Shown: positions 7,567-15,600 of the stretch, one piece after another
Layout of the letters: each line of letters begins with the position of its first letter
How positions within the stretch are numbered: the stretch's first letter is position 1
Source of the DNA: Clostridiaceae bacterium
Lineage (GTDB): Bacteria; Bacillota; Clostridia; Saccharofermentanales; Saccharofermentanaceae
NCBI GenBank assembly: GCA_012729635.1
Contig: JAAYCT010000039.1
Span: forward strand, 1 to 64,000
Length of the DNA stretch: 64,000 nucleotides
Reading direction: 5' to 3'
Notes under the pieces: generated by a model
The model's input: the letters and a program-made list of their open reading frames with translations, nothing else
Databases searched by the model: none
Told to the model about the DNA's origin: nothing
Position numbers and translations under genes: made by a program

Positions 7567-9003
7567 TTATCGATCCGAAGAAAATAGAACGTCGATCGCT
7601 TCGGATAAAGAATCCACGAAAATAAACTCCGGTAAGGCAATTATAGCATTTTCCGCGGATTTATCACGAGTATTTGATGAGATTTTTTTTGATATCTTCT
7701 CAATTATCTGTTTATTTGCGCTCGGAAGAACGCAGTATTGAAAGCCGAGTGATCTTGATTCGATAATCCTTTTTTCTAAAAAATTGACCGGACGTATTTC
7801 TCCGGTCAGTCCGACCTCCCCGAAAACGAGTGTATCCGAGCGGATCGGTATGTCCCGGAATGCAGAGTAAACGGCGGTCAAAACGGCAAGATCGGAAGAG
7901 CGTTCATCGATTCTGAGCCCGCCGACGACATTGACATATGCATCCGTATTCATTAGCCCCAGGGAAAATTTCTTCTCCAAGATTGCCAACAGCATCCCGA
8001 GTCGAACGCGATCCAAGCCCTGAGCCATTCGCTGAGGTACGGAGAACGATGTCGGAGACAGAAGCGCCTGAATTTCCACGAAGACCGAGCGGCTTCCTTC
8101 AATCGTTGCGGTAATGACCGAGCCGGGTGCGTTTATCGGGCGACCGGATAAAAGCAGTGAAGAAGCGTCGTCAATCTCTGTCAGTCCCTTATCGGTCATT
8201 TCAAAAAATGCGAGCTCGCCGGTCGCTCCGAAGCGATTCTTTACGGCTCGAATCATTCGATACGCACCGGATTCTTCCCCCTCAAAGTAGATGACCGTAT
8301 CCACCATGTGTTCCAATACCTTGGGTCCCGCCAATGCTCCGTCCTTGGTCACATGGCCGACGATCACAATGGGTATCATCATGCTTTTCGCGATCCGGAG
8401 GAGTCCTGCCGTGACCTCTCTGGCCTGGCTTACACTTCCGGGAGCGGAGCTCAGTTCCTCGGAATACAAGGTCTGAATGGAGTCAATTACACATAGGGAG
8501 GGCTCATGTTCCCGGATAATCAAGGAAATATCCTCGAATGAAGTGAGCGAACTTAACAATATGGAAGGGGTACGGATGTCGAGACGCTCGGCCCGCATGC
8601 GAATTTGCGTTTGAGACTCTTCTCCGGACACATAAAGTATTTTGCCGTCGCGGTGAACGCGATCGCATATCTGAAGCAGAAGCGTCGATTTTCCGATTCC
8701 GGGTTCTCCGCCGACCAGAACCAGCGCGCCGCTGACAAAGCCTCCGCCGAGAACACGATCGAATTCGCCGATTCCGGAGGAAAAACGAATCTGATGATCA
8801 GAAGAAACCTCCGAAAGTGATCGGACACCCGAATCTCCCGACCAGTTCAAGTGAGCGGACGGTTTTCCGGCCTTATCTCCCGTCGGATGGATCTTTTCCT
8901 CTACCAGAGTATTCCACTCTTTGCAGGAAGGGCAGCGTCCCATCCAGCCTTGCGCCTCATAGCCGCAGGAACCGCAGACAAATAAGGTTTTACTTTTGGC
9001 CAA
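7567..9003 (-). CDS. radA: DNA repair protein RadA (Sms)
   Basis: A 478-residue RadA with all family blocks: an N-terminal zinc finger (CGSCGYEAQGWMGRCPSC), Walker A GGEPGIGKSTLLLQI, the KNRFG motif (AVKNRFGATGELAFF) and a C-terminal Lon-protease-like domain with GLTGEIRPV. RadA is a branch-migration helicase in recombinational repair. The start chosen is TTG 9003, placed 6 bases after GGAGG. The longer frame to TTG 9027 lacks a ribosome site and adds residues absent from relatives. The order radA-ispD is common in Bacillota. Confidence 0.95.
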   Translation of the reverse strand: MAKSKTLFVCGSCGYEAQGWMGRCPSCKEWNTLVEEKIHPTGDKAGKPSAHLNWSGDSGVRSLSEVSSDHQIRFSSGIGEFDRVLGGGFVSGALVLVGGEPGIGKSTLLLQICDRVHRDGKILYVSGEESQTQIRMRAERLDIRTPSILLSSLTSFEDISLIIREHEPSLCVIDSIQTLYSEELSSAPGSVSQAREVTAGLLRIAKSMMIPIVIVGHVTKDGALAGPKVLEHMVDTVIYFEGEESGAYRMIRAVKNRFGATGELAFFEMTDKGLTEIDDASSLLLSGRPINAPGSVITATIEGSRSVFVEIQALLSPTSFSVPQRMAQGLDRVRLGMLLAILEKKFSLGLMNTDAYVNVVGGLRIDERSSDLAVLTAVYSAFRDIPIRSDTLVFGEVGLTGEIRPVNFLEKRIIESRSLGFQYCVLPSANKQIIEKISKKISSNTRDKSAENAIIALPEFIFVDSLSEAIDVLFSSDR

Positions 9004-9203
9004 CTTCTGCCTCCGATCGAAAAACAAATATTCATCGGCTCCAAAGGAATCCGGACATTCATCAGTATATCACGACCACACGAATCGGAATAAACGGATA
9101 TCGACAAAAGAACGAGAATGATTTTGACGTTTCCTTTTCTGTCATCTTGAAATACAATAAAGATAATTGACCGCTTTCACCCGGCACGAAAGAGGATAAA
9201 ACC

Positions 9204-10961
9204 ATGCGTAAACCTTGGCTGAAACATTATGATCCCTTAATGAAAGAGACGATTCAGTGTCCCGAGCGAACAATGATTGAGATGCTGGTTCGAACCGCAA
9301 AGGTTTTTCCGAACCGCACCGCACTCGTTTTCGAAGGAACGGTCATCTCGTTTACGCAACTGATGGACCGGGTCCGAACGGTTGCGGATCGACTGCTTCA
9401 TCTGGGGATGAGAAAAGGTGATGTTTTAACCATATGTCTTCCGAATATTCCTCACGCCGTCATCGCCTTTTATGCGGCGAATCAGCTCGGGATTGTCGTC
9501 AATATGGTTCACCCCAAAACCCCGCCGGATGAATTGGCCGAATTCATGACGTCCACACGGAGTCGATATATATTCATTCTGAACGCTTTTATGTTTCGCT
9601 CTCTGGATGTGATGGACAAGATCGGCGTGGAGAAAATCATCGTATGTCAAATCGGCGACTACTTATCTCCGATAAAGAAGGCTGGTTTTTGGATATCGAA
9701 GGGTCACAAAATCCCCCCGACCCCGCAGGGAGAACGTTATGTTTCGTGGTTGTCGTTTTTTGATGCCCCGAAAGAAACCGAAACAAAGAATGAGGATGCC
9801 GTGAATCCGGCGGGAATGGGCCCGCATGATCCGGCTGTTTATCTTCACAGCGGAGGAACGACGGGGAATCCGAAGACCATCGTACTTTCTTCGCACAATA
9901 TGAATTATCTTGCGGTGACCGGCCCGCAAATCGTGAATATCGAGGATCCGTTTGTTACCGGAAAACTGCCGGACGGGCTGTCCATGGCGGCGATCCTTCC
10001 GCTTTTTCACGGTTTCGGGCTCTGTATGTGTATGCATACAATGATTTGCAACGGGATAGCGACGATATTAATTCCGATGTTTACGCCCGACTCGCTCGCG
10101 AAGGTAATTCTGCGCGAAAAACCCTCGTTCATCGCGGCGGTCCCGACGCTTTTTGAGGGTATGATGAAAAGTAAAATCCTGAAAAAATCTCGTCTTCCGT
10201 TTCTTAAAGCATGCTTTTGCGGGGGTGACAATCTATCTGCGGACCTGAAGAAACGCTTTGAATCCTTTATTCGGGAGCGCGGCGCACAGATTTCGCTTCG
10301 GGAAGGGTACGGACTTACGGAAACCGTAACGGTCTGTTGCGTTAATCCCGAATTTCAGAGCCGGGAGGGATCCATCGGTCTTCCGCTTCCCGGGTTGGGA
10401 ATGAAGGTGGTTCACGTCGGAACGCATCAGGAGCTTTCTCCCGGAGGACAGGGTGAGATTTGCGTGAGCGGACCGACGGTTATGTTGGGTTATCTGGATG
10501 ATGAAGCCGAAACGAATGAGGCAATTCATGTTCACGAGGATGATATTCCCTGGGTGCATACCGGAGATTTCGGGTATATGGACAAAGAAGGATACTTCTA
10601 TTTTACGCAACGATTGAAGCGAATTATTAAGGTTTCCGGGGTTCCCGTGTTTCCGTCGCAAATCGAATCGGTGATCGAAAGTATTCCGGGCGTGGCATCG
10701 GCATGTGCAATCGCGATCCCGGATGACTACAGAATTCATGCCGTGAAAGCGTTTGTCGTCCCGGACCCGGAAGCGCTGAGCTCGGGATTGGATGGACTGA
10801 GGGATCGGATTATGGATACGTGCGGTAACAAGCTGATCGCGTACGCGTGTCCGGTCGAAATCGAATTCAGAAAGGATCTTCCCAAAACATTGGTCGGAAA
10901 AATCGACTATGTCGTTTTAGAAAAGCAAGAACTCGAAAAAAGAGCGGCAGACAACGCCTGA
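9204..10961 (+). CDS. AMP-forming acyl-CoA synthetase/ligase
   Basis: A 585-residue member of the ANL superfamily. Visible core motifs are the phosphate loop LHSGGTTGNPKTI (about 213-225), the adenine-binding GYGLTETVTVCC, the ribose-binding HTGDFGYMDKEGYFYF, the hinge RLKRIIKVSG and the C-terminal lysine region LPKTLVGKIDY. Relatives activate medium- or long-chain fatty acids as acyl-CoA; the chain length cannot be read from sequence. It stands alone on its strand. A TACAAT hexamer at 9153-9158 could be its -10, but the -35 is poor. Its stop is 7 bases from that of the convergent ABC-CPBP gene. Confidence 0.85.
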   Translation: MRKPWLKHYDPLMKETIQCPERTMIEMLVRTAKVFPNRTALVFEGTVISFTQLMDRVRTVADRLLHLGMRKGDVLTICLPNIPHAVIAFYAANQLGIVVNMVHPKTPPDELAEFMTSTRSRYIFILNAFMFRSLDVMDKIGVEKIIVCQIGDYLSPIKKAGFWISKGHKIPPTPQGERYVSWLSFFDAPKETETKNEDAVNPAGMGPHDPAVYLHSGGTTGNPKTIVLSSHNMNYLAVTGPQIVNIEDPFVTGKLPDGLSMAAILPLFHGFGLCMCMHTMICNGIATILIPMFTPDSLAKVILREKPSFIAAVPTLFEGMMKSKILKKSRLPFLKACFCGGDNLSADLKKRFESFIRERGAQISLREGYGLTETVTVCCVNPEFQSREGSIGLPLPGLGMKVVHVGTHQELSPGGQGEICVSGPTVMLGYLDDEAETNEAIHVHEDDIPWVHTGDFGYMDKEGYFYFTQRLKRIIKVSGVPVFPSQIESVIESIPGVASACAIAIPDDYRIHAVKAFVVPDPEALSSGLDGLRDRIMDTCGNKLIAYACPVEIEFRKDLPKTLVGKIDYVVLEKQELEKRAADNA

Positions 10962-10968
10962 TTTAATC

Positions 10969-13254
10969 CTACGTTTTCCGGGGCTTTCCGGAGTGCTTTC
11001 CAAGGAGCAAAATCCAAATGATTGCCGCCACGGCAATCACTGTGACGGCCAGTCCTCCCTCGGGTCCGAAATTCCCCCCCGTAATCAAAGAGATTGCATC
11101 GTCGGAATATCGGGAAGAAAGAATTGCCGCCGGCGCCGCTCCTCCGCTGACACTCAGTCCGAATACATTCCCTTGCGCGAAATTCCAAGCGCTGTGCGCG
11201 GCACAGACGGTGAAAATCTCCCCCGTGTGCCAGCTGAGCAATGCGAAGAATGCTGCGATTAAGATCAGATTGATCAATGCAAGTGGTGTGAAACCGATAT
11301 TTCCCGCATGAAGAAGCCCGAAAAGAAGGGATGTCAGACCGATTCCGCCCGCTTTGCCGAAACGAACCGCAAGTCGGGGCATCATGTATCCGCGCATCAT
11401 GATTTCTTCGGATGCTCCCTGCGGGATCCACATCAGAATATAAGAGAAAAACAGCGGCAACGAGGACGATGAAAGCGCAAAGCCCTCCATTTTGATTTGA
11501 CCGGCAAAGAGCAAAATGGCGTAAACTCCGGAGATCATGACCATACCGATCAGAAATCCGCGCAAATACGACAACACGGCCTTTCGGAGTCCACCGGCAC
11601 CCCGGAGCGGGAGTCCGATTGTCGAAAGCGAATTCTTTTCGATTCCCTTTACCACGAAAATATAGATCAGAACAATAAGAAAATATCCGGCGGTCATTCC
11701 GAGAATGAAGGCTTTTTCCTGCATTAACAGTCCGAACAAATCGAAGGAGGTCTGAACGACGGAAGCGATTTCCAATCGCTTTGTCATCGCGGCTACCTTT
11801 TCTATGAATACGACGGATTCCTCGCTGCGCAGGAAAAGGCCGGCCGGTATCAGAAGAGCCAGTGGCTGGATGATGGCGAGAAGTAAAAAAGGGAATGAAA
11901 AATGATAGGAGATCAATCGCATCGAGCTCTTCAAACGCGTCGCGTGATACCCGAAAATAAGTGCTTTCGGATAGGCAATATAGTTTTTATCCGGATCCGA
12001 GAGGCGAGCGCGCTCCCGGAGCTCTTTATAGTCGGTGGTCGCGTCCAAAGTGGTTGTGAAGCGCTCCGTGTGCAAAAGACGAACCGATACAAAGAATAAA
12101 ACCGCAGTCATAATCAGGCATTCCGTCGAAATAATCAAAAGGTACGCTGCGGAGTATTCACCCATAAAAGCCGCACCCAAACCGAGAAAGTGTCCGAGAA
12201 ACGGAAGCATGAAGTTCATTGATTCGGTTCCGGATATTTCATTCATGGAGATGACGCAGACGACAAGCATAATCAGGAAAACGGGAAGAAATGTCGTCTG
12301 TGCCGCCAGTACCGTTTTATTTAAAATCGATACGACGACAATCAGGGCGGACAGAAAAAGGATCAAAGACGAAATCAGAAGCGTCGAGGAGAGAAGGACG
12401 AAAGGATGTCCGATTTGCCCCAATCCGATGACGGAAAGGAGCACAATGCCGAGACAGGGCATTGCTGTTTTGATGAAAATACCGAGTATGTTCCCCATCA
12501 CGATTTGAGTCTTTGAAACCGGGGTTAGAAGCAGGGCGGAGAATGTCCCGTTTTCTTTTTCGCCCGCGATTGCCGCGACCCCGGATTCCATGGAAATGAA
12601 GAGTGCGGCCACAAACAAGATGAGCGGAAGGATCATCTTCGCGACATATGCTTTCGCACCGCCTGCCATGGAAGACAGACTGGAGAGCATACTCCCGTTT
12701 TGCCCAAAATGGAATGGGAGTCCGGAAGAAGAGATATAACCGTAACGCTCCGTAAGATAGGCTTCGTAATCGTCAAGAATTTGCTCCGACATCGGATCGT
12801 GCGCCTCTTTGAAATCAAAGGTCTCGGTCCTGTAATAGGAAAGAATTTGAGGCCGCATTTCGGGATCGCTTAAAAAGAGGCGATCATCAAATTCGTCCGG
12901 GAAAACCAGAGCCATGTATGCCGAGTGTTCTCGAAGCAGGCGGTTTATTCCGACAAAGTCATAATAGGAGTCGGTTTGAACGAACGAAAATGATGGTGTG
13001 TCCTCACCATGGGAATCGGAAAGAAAATCGCGAAAAGACTCGGGAGCGTTGGCAACTACGCATCCCGAAACGGAAGAAATAAAAGGCGGAGCGGTTGGAT
13101 CCGGTTGAAAATCGCCCATGAAGCTCGAAAGGAAAAGGATCGCCGACAGGACGAAAAAAAAGCCGGCAAAGACCGTAAGCATCGACACCTTTGACTTCAG
13201 GTGCGAGCTTTTCGAAAGGTTTTTCTTTGCGATGGTCCAAACGATTCCGTTCAT
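10969..13254 (-). CDS. ABC-2 permease fused to CPBP intramembrane protease
   Basis: A 761-residue two-part membrane protein. The N-terminal half is an ABC-2 permease: an early helix, an extracellular domain of about 190 residues, then six helices with the MESGVAAIAGEKENGT signature. The C-terminal part from about residue 520 is a CPBP (Abi/Rce1-like) glutamic protease with all three motifs: EEIMMRGYMMPR, FGLLHAG and HSAWNF. Such fusions occur in Clostridia next to NatA-like ATPases. The gene is last in an operon with the ATPase 3 bases upstream. A role in exporting and cleaving a peptide, or in ion or solvent resistance, is inference. Confidence 0.85.
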   Translation of the reverse strand: MNGIVWTIAKKNLSKSSHLKSKVSMLTVFAGFFFVLSAILFLSSFMGDFQPDPTAPPFISSVSGCVVANAPESFRDFLSDSHGEDTPSFSFVQTDSYYDFVGINRLLREHSAYMALVFPDEFDDRLFLSDPEMRPQILSYYRTETFDFKEAHDPMSEQILDDYEAYLTERYGYISSSGLPFHFGQNGSMLSSLSSMAGGAKAYVAKMILPLILFVAALFISMESGVAAIAGEKENGTFSALLLTPVSKTQIVMGNILGIFIKTAMPCLGIVLLSVIGLGQIGHPFVLLSSTLLISSLILFLSALIVVVSILNKTVLAAQTTFLPVFLIMLVVCVISMNEISGTESMNFMLPFLGHFLGLGAAFMGEYSAAYLLIISTECLIMTAVLFFVSVRLLHTERFTTTLDATTDYKELRERARLSDPDKNYIAYPKALIFGYHATRLKSSMRLISYHFSFPFLLLAIIQPLALLIPAGLFLRSEESVVFIEKVAAMTKRLEIASVVQTSFDLFGLLMQEKAFILGMTAGYFLIVLIYIFVVKGIEKNSLSTIGLPLRGAGGLRKAVLSYLRGFLIGMVMISGVYAILLFAGQIKMEGFALSSSSLPLFFSYILMWIPQGASEEIMMRGYMMPRLAVRFGKAGGIGLTSLLFGLLHAGNIGFTPLALINLILIAAFFALLSWHTGEIFTVCAAHSAWNFAQGNVFGLSVSGGAAPAAILSSRYSDDAISLITGGNFGPEGGLAVTVIAVAAIIWILLLGKHSGKPRKT

Positions 13255-13257
13255 GTC

Positions 13258-13989
13258 TTACTCCCGGTGGTGCTTCTTATAGAGGCTGAGAAATGACTTT
13301 TCGAAGCTGCGCTCTCCGGTTCCCGAGATGATTCCGGCGATGTCTCCTTCGGCAACGATTTTTCCGTCGATCATCACCGCGATCTCATCGCACAATGCCT
13401 CGGCTACCGAAAAAATATGGGTGGACAAGAGGACTGCATGACCGTTTTTTCCCAATTCGGTCAGGTATTCGGTTACTTGGAAAGCGGTGAGGATATCCAG
13501 CCCGTTGGTGGGTTCATCAAAGATGATGACCGGAGGATCATGAATCAGGCTGATGGCAATGGAAATTTTTTGCTTCATCCCGGTTGAAAGCTCCGCGATT
13601 TTCTTGTCTGCAAACGGACCGATACCGAAGCGGTCAAAGCTTTCCTCCTTACGCATGGACACCCGCGACGGTTCGAGCTGATAGAGCTTACCGAAAAAAT
13701 CAAAGAGCTTGTCCGGAGTCGAAAACGGATCCAGGCGAACCTCCGAGGTCAGAAAACCGATTTTACCGTGGATCGCGCGCGCATCGCGCACGGAGTCCAT
13801 TCCGCAAACGGAAATGCTTCCCGCCGACGGTCGAAGCAAGGTGGAAATCATTTGCATCAGAGTGGTTTTTCCGGCTCCGTTCGGACCGAGGAGTCCGAAG
13901 ATTCGGTTTTTCTCGACGGTAAAGGACACATCGTCGACGACATTAATGTCTCTTCGGTATTGTTTGCTTACGTGATTCACCTCAATCAT
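13258..13989 (-). CDS. NatA-like ABC transporter ATP-binding protein
   Basis: A 243-residue ATPase with Walker A GLLGPNGAGKTTLMQ, the signature LSTGMKQKISIA, Walker B VIIFDEPTNGLD and the H-loop LLSTHI. It resembles the NatA/CcmA branch that pairs with ABC-2 permeases. Its ATG overlaps the stop of the upstream permease (ATGA), and the ABC-CPBP gene starts 3 bases after its stop, so the three proteins should be made together and form one transporter. Confidence 0.93.
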   Translation of the reverse strand: MIEVNHVSKQYRRDINVVDDVSFTVEKNRIFGLLGPNGAGKTTLMQMISTLLRPSAGSISVCGMDSVRDARAIHGKIGFLTSEVRLDPFSTPDKLFDFFGKLYQLEPSRVSMRKEESFDRFGIGPFADKKIAELSTGMKQKISIAISLIHDPPVIIFDEPTNGLDILTAFQVTEYLTELGKNGHAVLLSTHIFSVAEALCDEIAVMIDGKIVAEGDIAGIISGTGERSFEKSFLSLYKKHHRE

Positions 13990-15293
13990 TGGATCCTCCT
14001 GATTTCCGAAATAGCAGCTTCCGTAGGCGAGAAACGCATTACGGAATACGAGAACATGGCGATGGCCAGCGAAAGATTAATCAGAATGACAACAAGAAAT
14101 TTCGTGTAGTCCAAAGTTCCGTATAACACATCCCGAATGAGAACCAAGCTTCCGTGAGCGGGGATCAGATATTCTCCCCAAAGTGCTTCCGTGCCCCGAA
14201 ACAGATGCGCGAAGAATTCTCCGAGAAATAAAACCAGGGGCAACTGGAGGTTCAGCATGACGTCCTGATTTTCAGAAAGGGTCATGGAGACGGAAAAACA
14301 AAACGCGGTCATCATCATCGCCGCCGTGACAATGGCTGTAAGCATGACCAAAAGCTCCCCCGGAAAAATCATCAATCCGAACGGTAAAAGAGAATTGGGA
14401 GCATCCGAGAAATTCACCCACGAAGACAATATGAACACAATCAACGTAATGATGGATGAAACGGAAGCGACCACAATGACCGCACCGGCTTTTCCCAATA
14501 CAAGAGAGTGCGATCCTACGGGAGTCAAGGCCAGTTTGGCCAAAAAACCTCTCTGTCGATCCGCAGCGAGCGTGTCTGCCGACAGCGAGTAAACGCAGTA
14601 GTAGGTGAGCAGGATCAATACGCCCGGGAGGACACGACCGGCTGCGGGATTTGCGTTACTCCGATGGTCCATCAGCGTTTTATACGGGTTGAGTCGATTC
14701 CTGTCAAAAGCACTGCCGCCCCCGAGCGATGAGTACCCCCTGCCGAATTCGGAAAGCAGAAGCCCGGCGAAACGACCGGTAACCTCTTCTTCGATGATCA
14801 TCGAATTGGTCTGTGAAAGCGTATTGCCTTCATCGTAATAAACAAAGATAAAGGCTGTGCTTCCCGGGGGTCGATCTCCTTCGGACAGACGAAAGTAATA
14901 CTTACGGACGGCTTCCGAAAAGCTCGGTTGCCCGTTGTCTCCTTCAAAAGGGAACGCCGAAAAGACGGCGAAAACAGATCCGCTCGAGGTTTCTTGCGCG
15001 GCAGTTCCGACGCGAACCATTTCCAGGAATTCGGCTCCGTCGATTGACTCGTAACGAACACCGGACATTACGGCTCGGCTGCGGACATGCTCGACAAACG
15101 TCTCATCCGGATCCACCAAATAGATGGACCCGCGACCGACGGTTCCGGAAGACAGATAATTGAGAATAAAGGGGAAAGCATAGACGGCGATGAGCAGGAC
15201 AAGCGACGGAACAAGAAATACGGACATCGCCTGTCTCCAGTTGGTGACAACTCTTCGCAATTCCCAACGAAACAACAAGAGGGTCGCTTTCAT
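13986..15293 (-). CDS. ABC-2 type transporter permease
   Basis: A 435-residue NatB-type permease. A first helix near residues 22-45 (MSVFLVPSLVLLIAVYAFPF) is followed by an extracellular domain to about residue 230 and then five or six helices. The segment LAADRQRGFLAKLALTPV is the conserved ABC-2 motif that precedes the second helix. It opens the operon with the ATPase and the ABC-CPBP fusion, so the transporter probably has a heterodimeric membrane part with only one subunit carrying a protease. The substrate is unknown. Confidence 0.88.
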   Translation of the reverse strand: MKATLLLFRWELRRVVTNWRQAMSVFLVPSLVLLIAVYAFPFILNYLSSGTVGRGSIYLVDPDETFVEHVRSRAVMSGVRYESIDGAEFLEMVRVGTAAQETSSGSVFAVFSAFPFEGDNGQPSFSEAVRKYYFRLSEGDRPPGSTAFIFVYYDEGNTLSQTNSMIIEEEVTGRFAGLLLSEFGRGYSSLGGGSAFDRNRLNPYKTLMDHRSNANPAAGRVLPGVLILLTYYCVYSLSADTLAADRQRGFLAKLALTPVGSHSLVLGKAGAVIVVASVSSIITLIVFILSSWVNFSDAPNSLLPFGLMIFPGELLVMLTAIVTAAMMMTAFCFSVSMTLSENQDVMLNLQLPLVLFLGEFFAHLFRGTEALWGEYLIPAHGSLVLIRDVLYGTLDYTKFLVVILINLSLAIAMFSYSVMRFSPTEAAISEIRRIQ

Positions 15294-15446
15294 CGAATCT
15301 CCATTCTTCTTTGATTCACCGACATTATAATTATAGCAGGTGTTGACCCCGAAAAAAGCAGATGATGAACGCGTGGTAAAGAAGCGGAAAGAATCTTGAA
15401 TCGAATTGCTTTTGTTGTTCGGAATCCTTGAGCGAGAAACGGACCT

Positions 15447-15469
15447 AAATGTAAATAATGTTTACATTT
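15447..15469. promoter_or_regulatory. Interrupted palindrome, putative operator
   Basis: AAATGTAAA and TTTACATTT are perfect 9-base arms around the 5-base spacer TAATG. There is no T-run, so this is not a terminator. It lies about 45 bases upstream of the extended -10 of the LysM gene and 154 bases upstream of the ABC permease start. It has the size and symmetry of a repressor site; no cognate regulator is evident nearby. Confidence 0.55.
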
Positions 15470-15512
15470 CATCAGTTTTTTTACGCATGGACGATTCGCG
15501 CAAATGACGATA

Positions 15513-15521
15513 TGATATAAT
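15513..15521 (+). promoter_or_regulatory. Extended -10 promoter of the PP2C-LysM gene
   Basis: TGATATAAT is a perfect extended -10 element. Transcription would start near 15528, giving a leader of about 70 bases before ATG 15601, which has GGAGG 9 bases upstream. Confidence 0.65.
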
Positions 15522-15600
15522 ATACTCGGTTCAAAAATTGATGCTGTCATTTCTTTTGTACATATTTTGAGAGAGTGAATCGTATCTGGAGGCTTTTATC

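Larger units (their letters stand above)
15294..15600. other. Divergent intergenic region with two regulatory signals
   Basis: No coding sequence is supported in these 307 bases. The interval separates the minus-strand ABC operon from the plus-strand PP2C-LysM gene. It holds an interrupted palindrome at 15447-15469 and an extended -10 at 15513-15521, both listed separately. Confidence 0.7.
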
